NCBI GenBank assembly: GCA_013377075.1
Contig: JACABD010000016.1
Location: forward strand, 2,521 to 64,071
Reading direction: 5' to 3'
Length of the DNA stretch: 61,551 nt
From: Geobacteraceae bacterium
GTDB lineage: Bacteria > Desulfobacterota > Desulfuromonadia > Geobacterales > DSM-12255
Position 1 is the stretch's first letter. Every line of letters begins with the position of its first letter. Position numbers and translations under genes: made by a program. Below are positions 38,989-47,005 of this stretch, piece after piece. Under the pieces are notes generated by a model. That model was not told where the DNA came from, searched no databases, and worked only from the letters and a program-made list of their open reading frames with translations.

Positions 38989-40495
38989 TGATGAGACAGA
39001 TATTGCTCTGATTCTCAAGATTCAACTGGAAGATGCAGGATATAAAACTATCAGGGTAAAAGATGGGGTTGAGGCACTCGAAGCTCTTGCAAGAGAGAGT
39101 TTTGAGCTGCTGCTGCTCGATATAAAGATGCCACGGATTGACGGCTTGCAGGTTCTCAAGAAGGTTCGTGATACGTTGCCCTCCATGGTAGTAATAATGA
39201 TGACGGCTCACGGTAGTGAAGAAATTGCAGTTAATGCCATGAAGGATGGGGCGCTGGACTACATTGCAAAACCGTTTTCAAATGATGACATGCTTAAAAG
39301 GGTTCAAAGAGCCATTTCCTATAACAGGACACTCCAGGACAATCATCGACTCCAGCAGGAGCTTGCAGCCGAGCAGATAAAGACAGAGGCTATTTTGCAA
39401 GGGATGGCGGAGCTGCTTGTAGCGGTTGATACTGAAGGCCGGGTCATCTCGATCAACAGGATGGCTGAGTACTTTCTGGGTAGAAGTCGTGATATGATAA
39501 TTGGGAAAAGCCTGGATGAACTTTTGTATGTGGATCTTCCAGAAGACGTAGAGCTGCCACTGAGGAAAGTTCTTTTAACAGGTGTGCCAGTGATCGATAG
39601 CAGCTACTCCATTGCAGGTCCGACGGGTAATATTCCGGTACTCTCCAGTGCAGCACCTCTTTATGACAACTCTGGAAGTCTTATAGGTGCAGTAGAGATT
39701 ATCCGGGACATATCAAGTCTGAAAGCACTTGAAAGGGAACGGGAAGACTTTGTAAGCATGCTTTCTCATGATCTTAAAAATCCGATCACTTCAATAGTCG
39801 GTTCACTGGATCTAGTGCGTGAAGGGCGGCTGGGGCCAATAAACAAAGATCAGCGCGAGTTTATTGAAGCCGCAGAAGAGAGCTGTTCAGAGATGGTCGA
39901 GATGATAAACTCACTTCTCGATATTCACAAATTTGAGGCCGGCAGGATGATAATGGCATTCAAGCAGGAAAATCCGCGGCATCTCCTGGAAAAATTGGCA
40001 ACTCAATATTCAACTGCAGCTGAAAAAGCTGAGATAAGACTTGCTTTAGTCATTTCTTCAGAAATGCCGCAGTGCTTAATTGACAGAACTACTTTTGTCC
40101 GGATGATAGGAAACCTTCTTTCAAACGCCATTAAATTTACACCGGAGAAGGGAGAGATAACTGTTGAAGCTGACAAGTTAGATGATCTGTCCGGCTTAGA
40201 AAAGAGAGTTCCCAAGGGGCTTTATCCGGTTTCCATTTTCGCTGCAACCGGCAGCTTCCTAAGAGTTACAGTCAAGGATAGCGGCTGTGGAATACCGTCC
40301 GAAGCGCTGGGTGAGATTTTTGATCGTTTTGTTCAGGCCAAAAACCGCCGTGAGGGAAAATCCAGAGGGACTGGTCTTGGACTGGCTTTCTGCCGTAAGG
40401 TCATGGACGCACATAAGGGTTTTATCTGGGCAGAAAGCGAAGAAGGGAAGGGGAGCCTCTTTACATGCCTCTTTCCTGTTAATGATGAGGTTTAG
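38960..40495 (+). CDS. Receiver-PAS-histidine kinase hybrid protein
   Basis: A 511-residue soluble protein. The N-terminal receiver (about residues 4-120) has the phospho-acceptor Asp in LLLDIKMPRIDG, TAH, and the Lys of AKPF. PAS (about 140-250) follows, then HisKA with LSHDLKNPITS and an ATPase domain with NLLSNAIKFTP, DSGCGIPSEA and GTGLGLAFCRKV. There is no TM segment and no DNA-binding output. GGAGA lies before the ATG inside the previous kinase gene. It probably receives phosphate from that kinase and acts in a relay to an unlinked regulator. Confidence 0.92.
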   Translation: MGFNKILIADDETDIALILKIQLEDAGYKTIRVKDGVEALEALARESFELLLLDIKMPRIDGLQVLKKVRDTLPSMVVIMMTAHGSEEIAVNAMKDGALDYIAKPFSNDDMLKRVQRAISYNRTLQDNHRLQQELAAEQIKTEAILQGMAELLVAVDTEGRVISINRMAEYFLGRSRDMIIGKSLDELLYVDLPEDVELPLRKVLLTGVPVIDSSYSIAGPTGNIPVLSSAAPLYDNSGSLIGAVEIIRDISSLKALEREREDFVSMLSHDLKNPITSIVGSLDLVREGRLGPINKDQREFIEAAEESCSEMVEMINSLLDIHKFEAGRMIMAFKQENPRHLLEKLATQYSTAAEKAEIRLALVISSEMPQCLIDRTTFVRMIGNLLSNAIKFTPEKGEITVEADKLDDLSGLEKRVPKGLYPVSIFAATGSFLRVTVKDSGCGIPSEALGEIFDRFVQAKNRREGKSRGTGLGLAFCRKVMDAHKGFIWAESEEGKGSLFTCLFPVNDEV

Positions 40496-42091
40496 GTGAA
40501 GCTCAAAGTTTTACCCTATTTACCATTGTTTTTTGCGCTGCTGATTTTTATCTCTGCCATGCCGCTTTTCTTTTCGACTGCCGAGTTTACAGGCGATGAT
40601 TTCTACTTTGTTGTGAATAATCCAGTTGTAACCACCCCCGGTCTGTCGTCTTTTGCCAACATCTGGTTAAAGCCGATGAAAATCGAATATTTCCCGGCAA
40701 CAATAACCAGTTTTGCACTTGAATATCGTATTTGGGGTGACAGCGTCAGGCTCTACCATCTAACTAATATCCTGATTTTTGCCGGCATCGGCTTTGCTGC
40801 GTACAAGCTTGCCAGGCAGTTATTGGCAAGGTTTTATCCAGAAGAGCCTGATCATGGAAGGCTCGCGATTGCTTCTTTGGCTGCAACCATACTTATGCTT
40901 TGTCACCCGCTTAATGTTGAAAGTGTTGCATCAATATCAAACCGTAAAGAACTGCTCTATGTCCTGTTTGGCCTGCTCTCGCTTAATTTCTGTGTTCTGC
41001 CGGACAGAAAAGCGAAGGGATTTGCAGGTGCACTCATTTTTCTGCTTCTCGCACAGTTTTCAAAAGGTACGGCTGTAATTCTGCCAGGACTTTTCTGGGT
41101 ATGTGAACTCTTTGTCCTGAAAAGTCAGGAGCGCAAAAAGAGATTTATTCTTCCAGTAATAGCCTCTGTTATTTCAATAATTATTTTTAAATTTCAGTTC
41201 AGTGTGGCTTATAGAGCCGGTGTTGTTGAGAAGAGCACTGATATTGATCTAATAACAAGAGTCGGTGGGGTGATACGATCTCTTAATATCATGTTGAGTA
41301 AATTTCTCTTGCCGATAAATCTCTCATATGATTACGATTTTGCATGGCCAAAAACTTTTCCTCCATTGTCTGAATGGCTGCTTCCATCTGCATTTATATT
41401 GATTATTATTTTCATGACCATCAAAAAAAAATACGGATTTGTATCTGTTTCACTGATGATACTTTTAACGCTTTTTCCTTACTCAAATATAATACCACTT
41501 CACCATAACAGTGAGGGACAGATAGTTTTCTATGATCATTATCTTCTTTTTGCAATTATGTTGACGACAACACTTGTGGCAATGCTTTTGATGCATCTTC
41601 GTGAAAAAGCATTTGTCTGGGCAACAGTTTCCGCATTGACCCTTTCCATCCTCTTTACCGGCTATAATTATTACCTTTTCGGATTTTGGAAGGACAGAGA
41701 GAGCCTTTACAGCCGAATCATCCAGGTAACGCCGAATTTGCCTAAAGGTTATCTTTTTTTGGGCAAGCTGCTGAATGAAAAAGGTCGACATGTAGAGGCC
41801 GCTACGGTTTTAGCTAGGCTTTTTACCCTGGACAACTGGTTTCCTGTTTATATCGAAGCATATAAGGATATTGGAAACGCTTATGCTTTCAGCGGACAGT
41901 TACAGGAAGCAGAAAACTCCTATCGGCTGCACCTCAAATATCAGCCTAAAGATAGAGCAACTTTGCAGAATCTATCCGCAGCACTTTTAGAGCAGGGAAA
42001 ATATTATGAAGCAAAGGTAGTAATTTTATCATGGCTGCTGAACTACCCTGGAGATTCCGATGCGATCCATAATCTTCAGCTTTGTAGATAA
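40496..42091 (+). CDS. Multi-span membrane protein with C-terminal TPR repeats
   Basis: A 531-residue protein with about ten hydrophobic segments in its first 400 residues and tetratricopeptide-like repeats near the end (GYLFLGKLLNEKGRHVEAATVL, GNAYAFSGQLQEAENSYRLHL, SAALLEQGKYYEA). An early acidic loop (AEFTGDDFYFVVNN) resembles the DD/DE loop of GT-C glycosyltransferases, including the TMTC O-mannosyl type, so a lipid-linked sugar transferase is plausible. The start is GTG, immediately after the stop of the kinase gene. Function is inferred, not shown. Confidence 0.78.
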   Translation: MKLKVLPYLPLFFALLIFISAMPLFFSTAEFTGDDFYFVVNNPVVTTPGLSSFANIWLKPMKIEYFPATITSFALEYRIWGDSVRLYHLTNILIFAGIGFAAYKLARQLLARFYPEEPDHGRLAIASLAATILMLCHPLNVESVASISNRKELLYVLFGLLSLNFCVLPDRKAKGFAGALIFLLLAQFSKGTAVILPGLFWVCELFVLKSQERKKRFILPVIASVISIIIFKFQFSVAYRAGVVEKSTDIDLITRVGGVIRSLNIMLSKFLLPINLSYDYDFAWPKTFPPLSEWLLPSAFILIIIFMTIKKKYGFVSVSLMILLTLFPYSNIIPLHHNSEGQIVFYDHYLLFAIMLTTTLVAMLLMHLREKAFVWATVSALTLSILFTGYNYYLFGFWKDRESLYSRIIQVTPNLPKGYLFLGKLLNEKGRHVEAATVLARLFTLDNWFPVYIEAYKDIGNAYAFSGQLQEAENSYRLHLKYQPKDRATLQNLSAALLEQGKYYEAKVVILSWLLNYPGDSDAIHNLQLCR

Positions 42092-42141
42092 AGATACAAA
42101 AGCGTAGTTTTAAGCGTATCAAGGCGGTAAAGGTGGTCCCG

Positions 42142-43371
42142 ATGACCGAAAACCTGGAAAAACTTAAACGGGTTCTTGAATTCGAGAGTGAAATCTCGAA
42201 AATCAGGGACATAGATTTTCTTCTGGAAAAAATCCTGGGTGAAGCACGCTCTTTCACAGGTGCAGATGCCGGATCGATTTACATTCGCGAGGGAGATTTC
42301 CTCAAGTTCAGTTATACCCAGAATGATACATTGGAGGCAAAGCTGCCCCCTGGGAAAAAGCTGATTTACTCAACATTTTCAACCCCGATAAACAGTCAGT
42401 CTGTATCCGGGCATGTAGCTGTAACAGGTGAGATGGTAAATATTTCAGATGCATGGAACATCTCTGTTTCTGCTCCCTATTCGTTCAATAGAAGTTATGA
42501 TGAAATTTCAGGCTATCGAACCAAATCAATGCTGACAGTTCCGCTTACAGCGCAGCGTGGCGACATTTCAGGCGTTCTTCAGCTTATAAATGCCAAGGAT
42601 CAAAGTGGTGCTGTTATCTGTTTTCCCGAATCAGGTATGCCGGTTCTTGCCCATCTTGCTAATGCCGCTGCCAATGCTGTTGAGCGAGCTAAGTTAACGA
42701 GAGGAATAATTCTTAGAATGAACAAGATGGCTGAACTGCGCGATCCCAAGGAGACAGGTTCCCATGTGAACCGGGTTGCTTCCTACTCGGTTGCGCTGTA
42801 TGACGCGTGGGCAAAAGTTAAAGGTGTTTCGCAGGTGGAGATTGAAAGAACTCGGGATCTGCTTCGTCTGGCAGCCATGCTTCATGATGTCGGCAAGGTG
42901 GCGATTTCAGACCTGATTCTGAAAAAGCCGGGAAGGTTCACACCCGAAGAGTTTGATATAATGAAGAAGCATACGGTTTTTGGGGCCCGGCTATTTGGTG
43001 AACTATATTCAGATATTGATGAGACGGCAATGGAAGTAACTCTGAACCACCATGAACGCTGGGACGGTAACGGATATCCCGGGCATATGGATTTAAACAG
43101 CGGTAATCCTCTGCCAGGCTTTACTGATAGTGAAGGCAAGGCAAGAGGCAAGAAAGGTGAAGAGATACCGCTTATGGGGAGGATTGTGGCGATAGCGGAT
43201 GTTTTTGATGCACTGTCAAACAAGCGATGCTACAAGGATGCTTGGGATCCAGATGCGGTTGTTGAAGAGCTGAGAAATGAATCAGGTAAGATGTTCGATC
43301 CGGAGCTAACAGAAATCTTTCTGCAGAATATAGATACAATCCATCATATTTCTGCGCTTTACCCCGACTAA
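42142..43371 (+). CDS. GAF-HD-GYP domain phosphohydrolase
   Basis: A 409-residue soluble protein with a GAF sensor domain (about residues 10-185) and an HD-GYP domain that likely hydrolyses c-di-GMP. Motifs: AAMLHDVGKVAISD, KKHTVFGARLF, LNHHERWDGNGYPGH and AIADVFDALSNKR. Between GYP and EEIPL there is an insert of about 20 residues compared with the usual family pattern. The ATG at 42142 is chosen because AAGGTGG lies 6 nt before it; an in-frame GTG at 42133 is weaker. It lies 50 nt after the TPR membrane gene. Confidence 0.88.
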   Translation: MTENLEKLKRVLEFESEISKIRDIDFLLEKILGEARSFTGADAGSIYIREGDFLKFSYTQNDTLEAKLPPGKKLIYSTFSTPINSQSVSGHVAVTGEMVNISDAWNISVSAPYSFNRSYDEISGYRTKSMLTVPLTAQRGDISGVLQLINAKDQSGAVICFPESGMPVLAHLANAAANAVERAKLTRGIILRMNKMAELRDPKETGSHVNRVASYSVALYDAWAKVKGVSQVEIERTRDLLRLAAMLHDVGKVAISDLILKKPGRFTPEEFDIMKKHTVFGARLFGELYSDIDETAMEVTLNHHERWDGNGYPGHMDLNSGNPLPGFTDSEGKARGKKGEEIPLMGRIVAIADVFDALSNKRCYKDAWDPDAVVEELRNESGKMFDPELTEIFLQNIDTIHHISALYPD

Positions 43372-43464
43372 ATCTCAAGTCAGGTTACAAGCGCCCGATT
43401 CTGCTTGAGTTTAAAGCCGATTTCATACTATCATTAATGATTGAATCAGTTTTACGGAGAAATT

Positions 43465-44535
43465 ATGAGTCAAGAGTTTATCCCGAAATGGATCGCATGG
43501 GAGACGACACAGAAATGCAATCTTAAGTGTGTCCACTGCCGCTGTTCTTCAGATATGACCTCATCAGAAGGGGATTTTACAACTGAAGAGGGGAAAAAAC
43601 TGCTGAAGGAGATTTCCGACTTTTCCAAGCCGGTAGTCGTGCTTTCAGGTGGCGAACCGCTTCTCAGGCCTGACATTTTTGAGCTTGCCGAGTATGGAAC
43701 CTCACTGGGGCTGCGCATCTGCATGGCGACAAACGGTTCACTGGTAAACGACGAGATTTGCGAAAAGATGAAAAAAGCCGACATCAAGATGGTTTCGCTC
43801 TCACTGGATGGTTCTACTGCAGAAGTTCATGACAATTTCAGGCAGTCACCGGGTTCTTTTCAAGGGGTGGTAAATGCTGCCGAGTACTTCCGCAAGCATG
43901 GACAGAAGTTCCTGATCAACTCCTCATTTACAAAACGCAATCAGACCGATATTGCCAATACCTTCAAGGTCGCAAAATCACTTGGCGCGACTGCCTGGTA
44001 CATGTTCATGATCGTGCCGACCGGTCGTGGCGAAGAAATCATGAAAGAGCTCATCACAAAAGAGGATTATGAAGAGATTCTTGACTGGCATTACCAGCAG
44101 GAAAAACTTGAAGAAGATATTCTCATGCGTCCGACCTGTGCCCCCCACTACTACAGGATCGTTCCGCAGAAAGCCAAGGCAGAAGGGGTCAAGTTCGAGC
44201 GCCGCTCACTGACCTTCTCTACAGGCGGAGGCAAAGGGTGCATAGCTGCCCAGACAATCTGTCTGATCGACTGTTTTGGTAATGTAAAGCCATGTTCCTA
44301 TTTCCACAGGACAGCCGGAAATGTAAAGACCACCCCGTTCAAAGAGATCTGGGACAATTCTGAAATATTCAAGGACCTTCGTAATTTCAAGGCGTATAAG
44401 GGTAAATGCGGAGAGTGCGAATACATAAATGTCTGCGGAGGGTGCAGAGCCAGGGCTGATGCTGTTTATGGCGATTATATGGAAGAAGAACCATTTTGTA
44501 ACTATGTACCTATAAAAACCCAAAAGAAATCATAA
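43465..44535 (+). CDS. Radical SAM/SPASM protein next to hemE (heme-related type)
   Basis: A 356-residue radical SAM enzyme. The SAM cluster motif is [10 protein letters not shown] (near residue 20; CxxxCxxC), followed by LSGGEPLLR and [13 protein letters not shown]-terminal SPASM-like Cys set ([18 protein letters not shown], preceded by CSYF) can hold extra Fe-S clusters. This layout fits the AhbC/AhbD/NirJ group that trims heme or siroheme side chains. The gene is 22 nt before hemE, supporting a porphyrin role, but the exact reaction is open. GGAGA precedes the ATG at 43465. Confidence 0.85.
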   Translation: MSQEFIPKWIAWETTQKCNLKCVHCRCSSDMTSSEGDFTTEEGKKLLKEISDFSKPVVVLSGGEPLLRPDIFELAEYGTSLGLRICMATNGSLVNDEICEKMKKADIKMVSLSLDGSTAEVHDNFRQSPGSFQGVVNAAEYFRKHGQKFLINSSFTKRNQTDIANTFKVAKSLGATAWYMFMIVPTGRGEEIMKELITKEDYEEILDWHYQQEKLEEDILMRPTCAPHYYRIVPQKAKAEGVKFERRSLTFSTGGGKGCIAAQTICLIDCFGNVKPCSYFHRTAGNVKTTPFKEIWDNSEIFKDLRNFKAYKGKCGECEYINVCGGCRARADAVYGDYMEEEPFCNYVPIKTQKKS

Positions 44536-44557
44536 ATCTCTGAGGAGGAGTTTTTAA

Positions 44558-45580
44558 ATGAATACACGTTTTCTTGATGCATGCTGGGGTAAACCGGTTG
44601 ATCGTACGCCAGTATGGCTGATGAGGCAGGCAGGCCGCTATCTGCCCGATTACATGCGAGTTCGTTCCAAGTGTACCTTTCTTGAACTCTGTAAAACTCC
44701 TGAACTTGCAGCTGAGGTGACAATTCAGCCGGTTGACATTCTTGGTGTTGATGCAGCGATTCTCTTTTCCGACATTCTCACCCCGGTTGAGCCTATGGGT
44801 ATGAAGCTCGATTTTGTTCCTGGCCCGGTATTCGAGAGTCCCATCAGGACAATGGCTGATGTTAACGCGCTTCGCATTCCCGATCCGGAAGCTGATGTCC
44901 CTTATGTGCTCGAAGCCATAAAGATACTTCGCCGTGAACTTGCAAACAAGGTTCCACTTATCGGTTTCGGCGGTGCTCCATTTACCCTTGCCTGCTACAT
45001 GGTCGAAGGGAAAGGCTCGAAAGACTGGGCAACAATCAAGAAGATGATGTATACCGCCCCTGATGTCTATGCAGCGCTGATGGAAAAGATAACCATGATG
45101 GATATGGAGTACCTGAATGCCCAGATAAAGGCAGGGGCCCAGGCTATCCAGATCTTTGATACATGGGGCGGTGTCCTTTCACCAACCGACTATGAAAAGT
45201 ATGTTCTTCCTTACACAACAAAGCTGATCAACGGACTCAATCGTCAGAACGTCCCTGTTATTCACTTTGTTAAAGGTGCAAACGCCATGTTCCCTATTGT
45301 CAAGAAAGCGGGCGGAGACGTCATGGGGCTTGACTGGCATATTAATCTGGGTGAAGCAAGGGATATACTCGGCCCTGAATTTGCAGTGCAGGGTAATCTT
45401 GATCCGACAGTTCTTTATGCGCCGAAAGATGTGATCGAGCGCGAAGTCAAGCGAGTTCTTGACGAGAATGCCGGAAGACCTGGGCATATATTCAATCTTG
45501 GTCACGGGATTCTGCCGACAGTGCCGCCTGAAAATGCCATTCATATGGTTGAATGCGTCCACAGACTGTCGCAGAAGTAG
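44558..45580 (+). CDS. hemE: Uroporphyrinogen decarboxylase
   Basis: A 340-residue cytosolic enzyme that converts uroporphyrinogen III to coproporphyrinogen III. Family signatures: RTPVWLMRQAGRYLPDY near residue 20, ILFSDILTPVEPMG, GFGGAPFTLACYMVEG, QIFDTWGG and HILNLGHG-like FNLGHGILPTVPPENA. GAGGAGG lies before the ATG. It follows the radical SAM gene by 22 nt and precedes slyX by 3 nt. Confidence 0.96.
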   Translation: MNTRFLDACWGKPVDRTPVWLMRQAGRYLPDYMRVRSKCTFLELCKTPELAAEVTIQPVDILGVDAAILFSDILTPVEPMGMKLDFVPGPVFESPIRTMADVNALRIPDPEADVPYVLEAIKILRRELANKVPLIGFGGAPFTLACYMVEGKGSKDWATIKKMMYTAPDVYAALMEKITMMDMEYLNAQIKAGAQAIQIFDTWGGVLSPTDYEKYVLPYTTKLINGLNRQNVPVIHFVKGANAMFPIVKKAGGDVMGLDWHINLGEARDILGPEFAVQGNLDPTVLYAPKDVIEREVKRVLDENAGRPGHIFNLGHGILPTVPPENAIHMVECVHRLSQK

Positions 45581-45583
45581 CTG

Positions 45584-45787
45584 ATGATCGACCGGATTAC
45601 AGATCTTGAGATTCAGCTTACCCATCATCAGAACCAGGTGGACGAGCTGAACTCAATGGTTTATCGCCAGCAGGTGCAGATTGATACGTTGTCTTTAGAA
45701 CTGAAACAGATTAAGGAGCAACTTCAGATTGCTCTTCCTTCCCTTGCACGGTCAGCGGAGGAAGAGGAGCCACCCCCGCACTACTAG
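45584..45787 (+). CDS. slyX: SlyX family protein
   Basis: A 67-residue protein with one long coiled coil (RITDLEIQLTHHQNQVDELN through LSLELKQIKEQLQ) and a PPHY end, the typical C-terminus of SlyX. The role of SlyX is unknown. It starts 3 nt after hemE and ends in front of a strong terminator. Confidence 0.88.
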   Translation: MIDRITDLEIQLTHHQNQVDELNSMVYRQQVQIDTLSLELKQIKEQLQIALPSLARSAEEEEPPPHY

Positions 45788-45809
45788 CAATCTTTGATTC
45801 TGTCCAGAT

Positions 45810-45847
45810 AAAGAAAGACCCGCTGTCGTCTAGGCGGGTCTTTCTTT
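45810..45847. terminator. Bidirectional intrinsic terminator
   Basis: A perfect 14-bp stem (AAAGAAAGACCCGC and its complement) with a 10-nt loop has A/T-rich outer ends. It separates the plus-strand dnaN-to-slyX run from the converging def operon. Confidence 0.92.
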
Positions 45848-45892
45848 GTCTATTTGAATAATGACTCTCTAGGCTTGTGAGACTTACAGCGG

Positions 45893-46399
45893 CTAACTGT
45901 AGTTTTTGCGCCTGAACAGCCCTGTCTTGAGCGAAACAATCCTGTCAAGAAACAGAATCCCGTCCAGATGATCCATTTCATGTTGAATCGCAACAGCCTC
46001 AAAACCACTTGCCTCAACCGTTTGTATCTTGCCGGAAAGATCCATGTATCTAACGGTTACATCAGTAGCTCTCTCTACATCGCCGGTATAATCAGGGACA
46101 CTCATGCACCCTTCTCGCATGACTGAGTTTCCGTTTGAGGAGATAATTACCGGGTTGAACATCACAAGAAGGCCGTGATTGTTCTCCTTGGCGTGACGAT
46201 TTTCTGAAACATCGACAACGCAGGCAGAGAGAGAAACACCGATCTGGGGGGCGGCAACTCCAACCGAGCCAGGGCCGGCTTTCATAGTATCAATGAGATC
46301 CTCAGCAAGGATTTTCATTGAGTTGTCAATTCGATCAACTTTATTGGCGCGCTTTTTTAGAAGTGGGTGCGGAAATGTAAGTATTTTCTGTACTGGCAT
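45893..46399 (-). CDS. def: Peptide deformylase
   Basis: A 168-residue metalloenzyme that removes the N-formyl group from new proteins. The three family motifs are present: GVAAPQIGVS (about residue 50), EGCMSVPD (the Cys metal ligand) and QHEMDHLDG (two His ligands and the catalytic Glu). A Met replaces the common Leu in the EGCLS motif, a known tolerated variant. It is the last gene of the minus-strand run that starts at plsC. Confidence 0.95.
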   Translation of the reverse strand: MPVQKILTFPHPLLKKRANKVDRIDNSMKILAEDLIDTMKAGPGSVGVAAPQIGVSLSACVVDVSENRHAKENNHGLLVMFNPVIISSNGNSVMREGCMSVPDYTGDVERATDVTVRYMDLSGKIQTVEASGFEAVAIQHEMDHLDGILFLDRIVSLKTGLFRRKNYS

Positions 46400-46417
46400 C
46401 TGAATTATCCGAAAAGA

Positions 46418-46984
46418 TTAGAGTGAAACAGGGGTTATGGCCCGGACGCCGATTTCAACAGTAAGTTCAGTTCTCAAAGTTTCGAACATTTCAGAAGTTG
46501 ACTCAACTGTCATTCCGGAAGGAAGAATTGCTTCCAGCATAAGTACATAGACAGGCTCATCCTTGTTGCCGATGAGCCTTGTATTCAGATCGGTAATATT
46601 AACCATATTGTCAGCCAGAGCTCTTGTTACTCTGTAGACTATGCCGGGCTGATCTGAGCCGTAAACAGAAATCAGGCAGAGTTCCCCTTCATCCTTGACA
46701 GGTGCAATCTCATCTTCATGCAAAGTTCTAAGATGCACAACAAGACCGGTACGCTCCTGCAGAACCCTGAACTCGTCGCTCAGTCTTGATTTAGAGAATG
46801 GTTTTTCATGGGTCACAATCAGAATCATTGCAAAATCTCCACCCAGCATCGTGCAACTGGAATCCTCGATATTGCATCCGAGCCTGAACAGGACTTCTGT
46901 TGTGTCGGCTACTATTCCAGGCCTATCCTTACTGATTATTGTTACTGCAAAATGTGCAAGATGCTTTACTTTATCCCGGTTCAT
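46418..46984 (-). CDS. Double ACT-domain protein, GcvR-like regulator
   Basis: A 188-residue protein with two ACT domains: residues about 10-90 (FAVTIISKDRPGIVADTTEVL) and about 100-185 (LCLISVYGSDQPGIVYRVTRAL). This matches the glycine-cleavage repressor GcvR and related amino-acid sensors that act by protein contact instead of DNA binding. Ligand and target are unknown here. It lies 18 nt before def and 21 nt after the sensor kinase gene. Confidence 0.85.
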   Translation of the reverse strand: MNRDKVKHLAHFAVTIISKDRPGIVADTTEVLFRLGCNIEDSSCTMLGGDFAMILIVTHEKPFSKSRLSDEFRVLQERTGLVVHLRTLHEDEIAPVKDEGELCLISVYGSDQPGIVYRVTRALADNMVNITDLNTRLIGNKDEPVYVLMLEAILPSGMTVESTSEMFETLRTELTVEIGVRAITPVSL

Positions 46985-47005
46985 AGGATCTCCCGTATTT
47001 GACTG

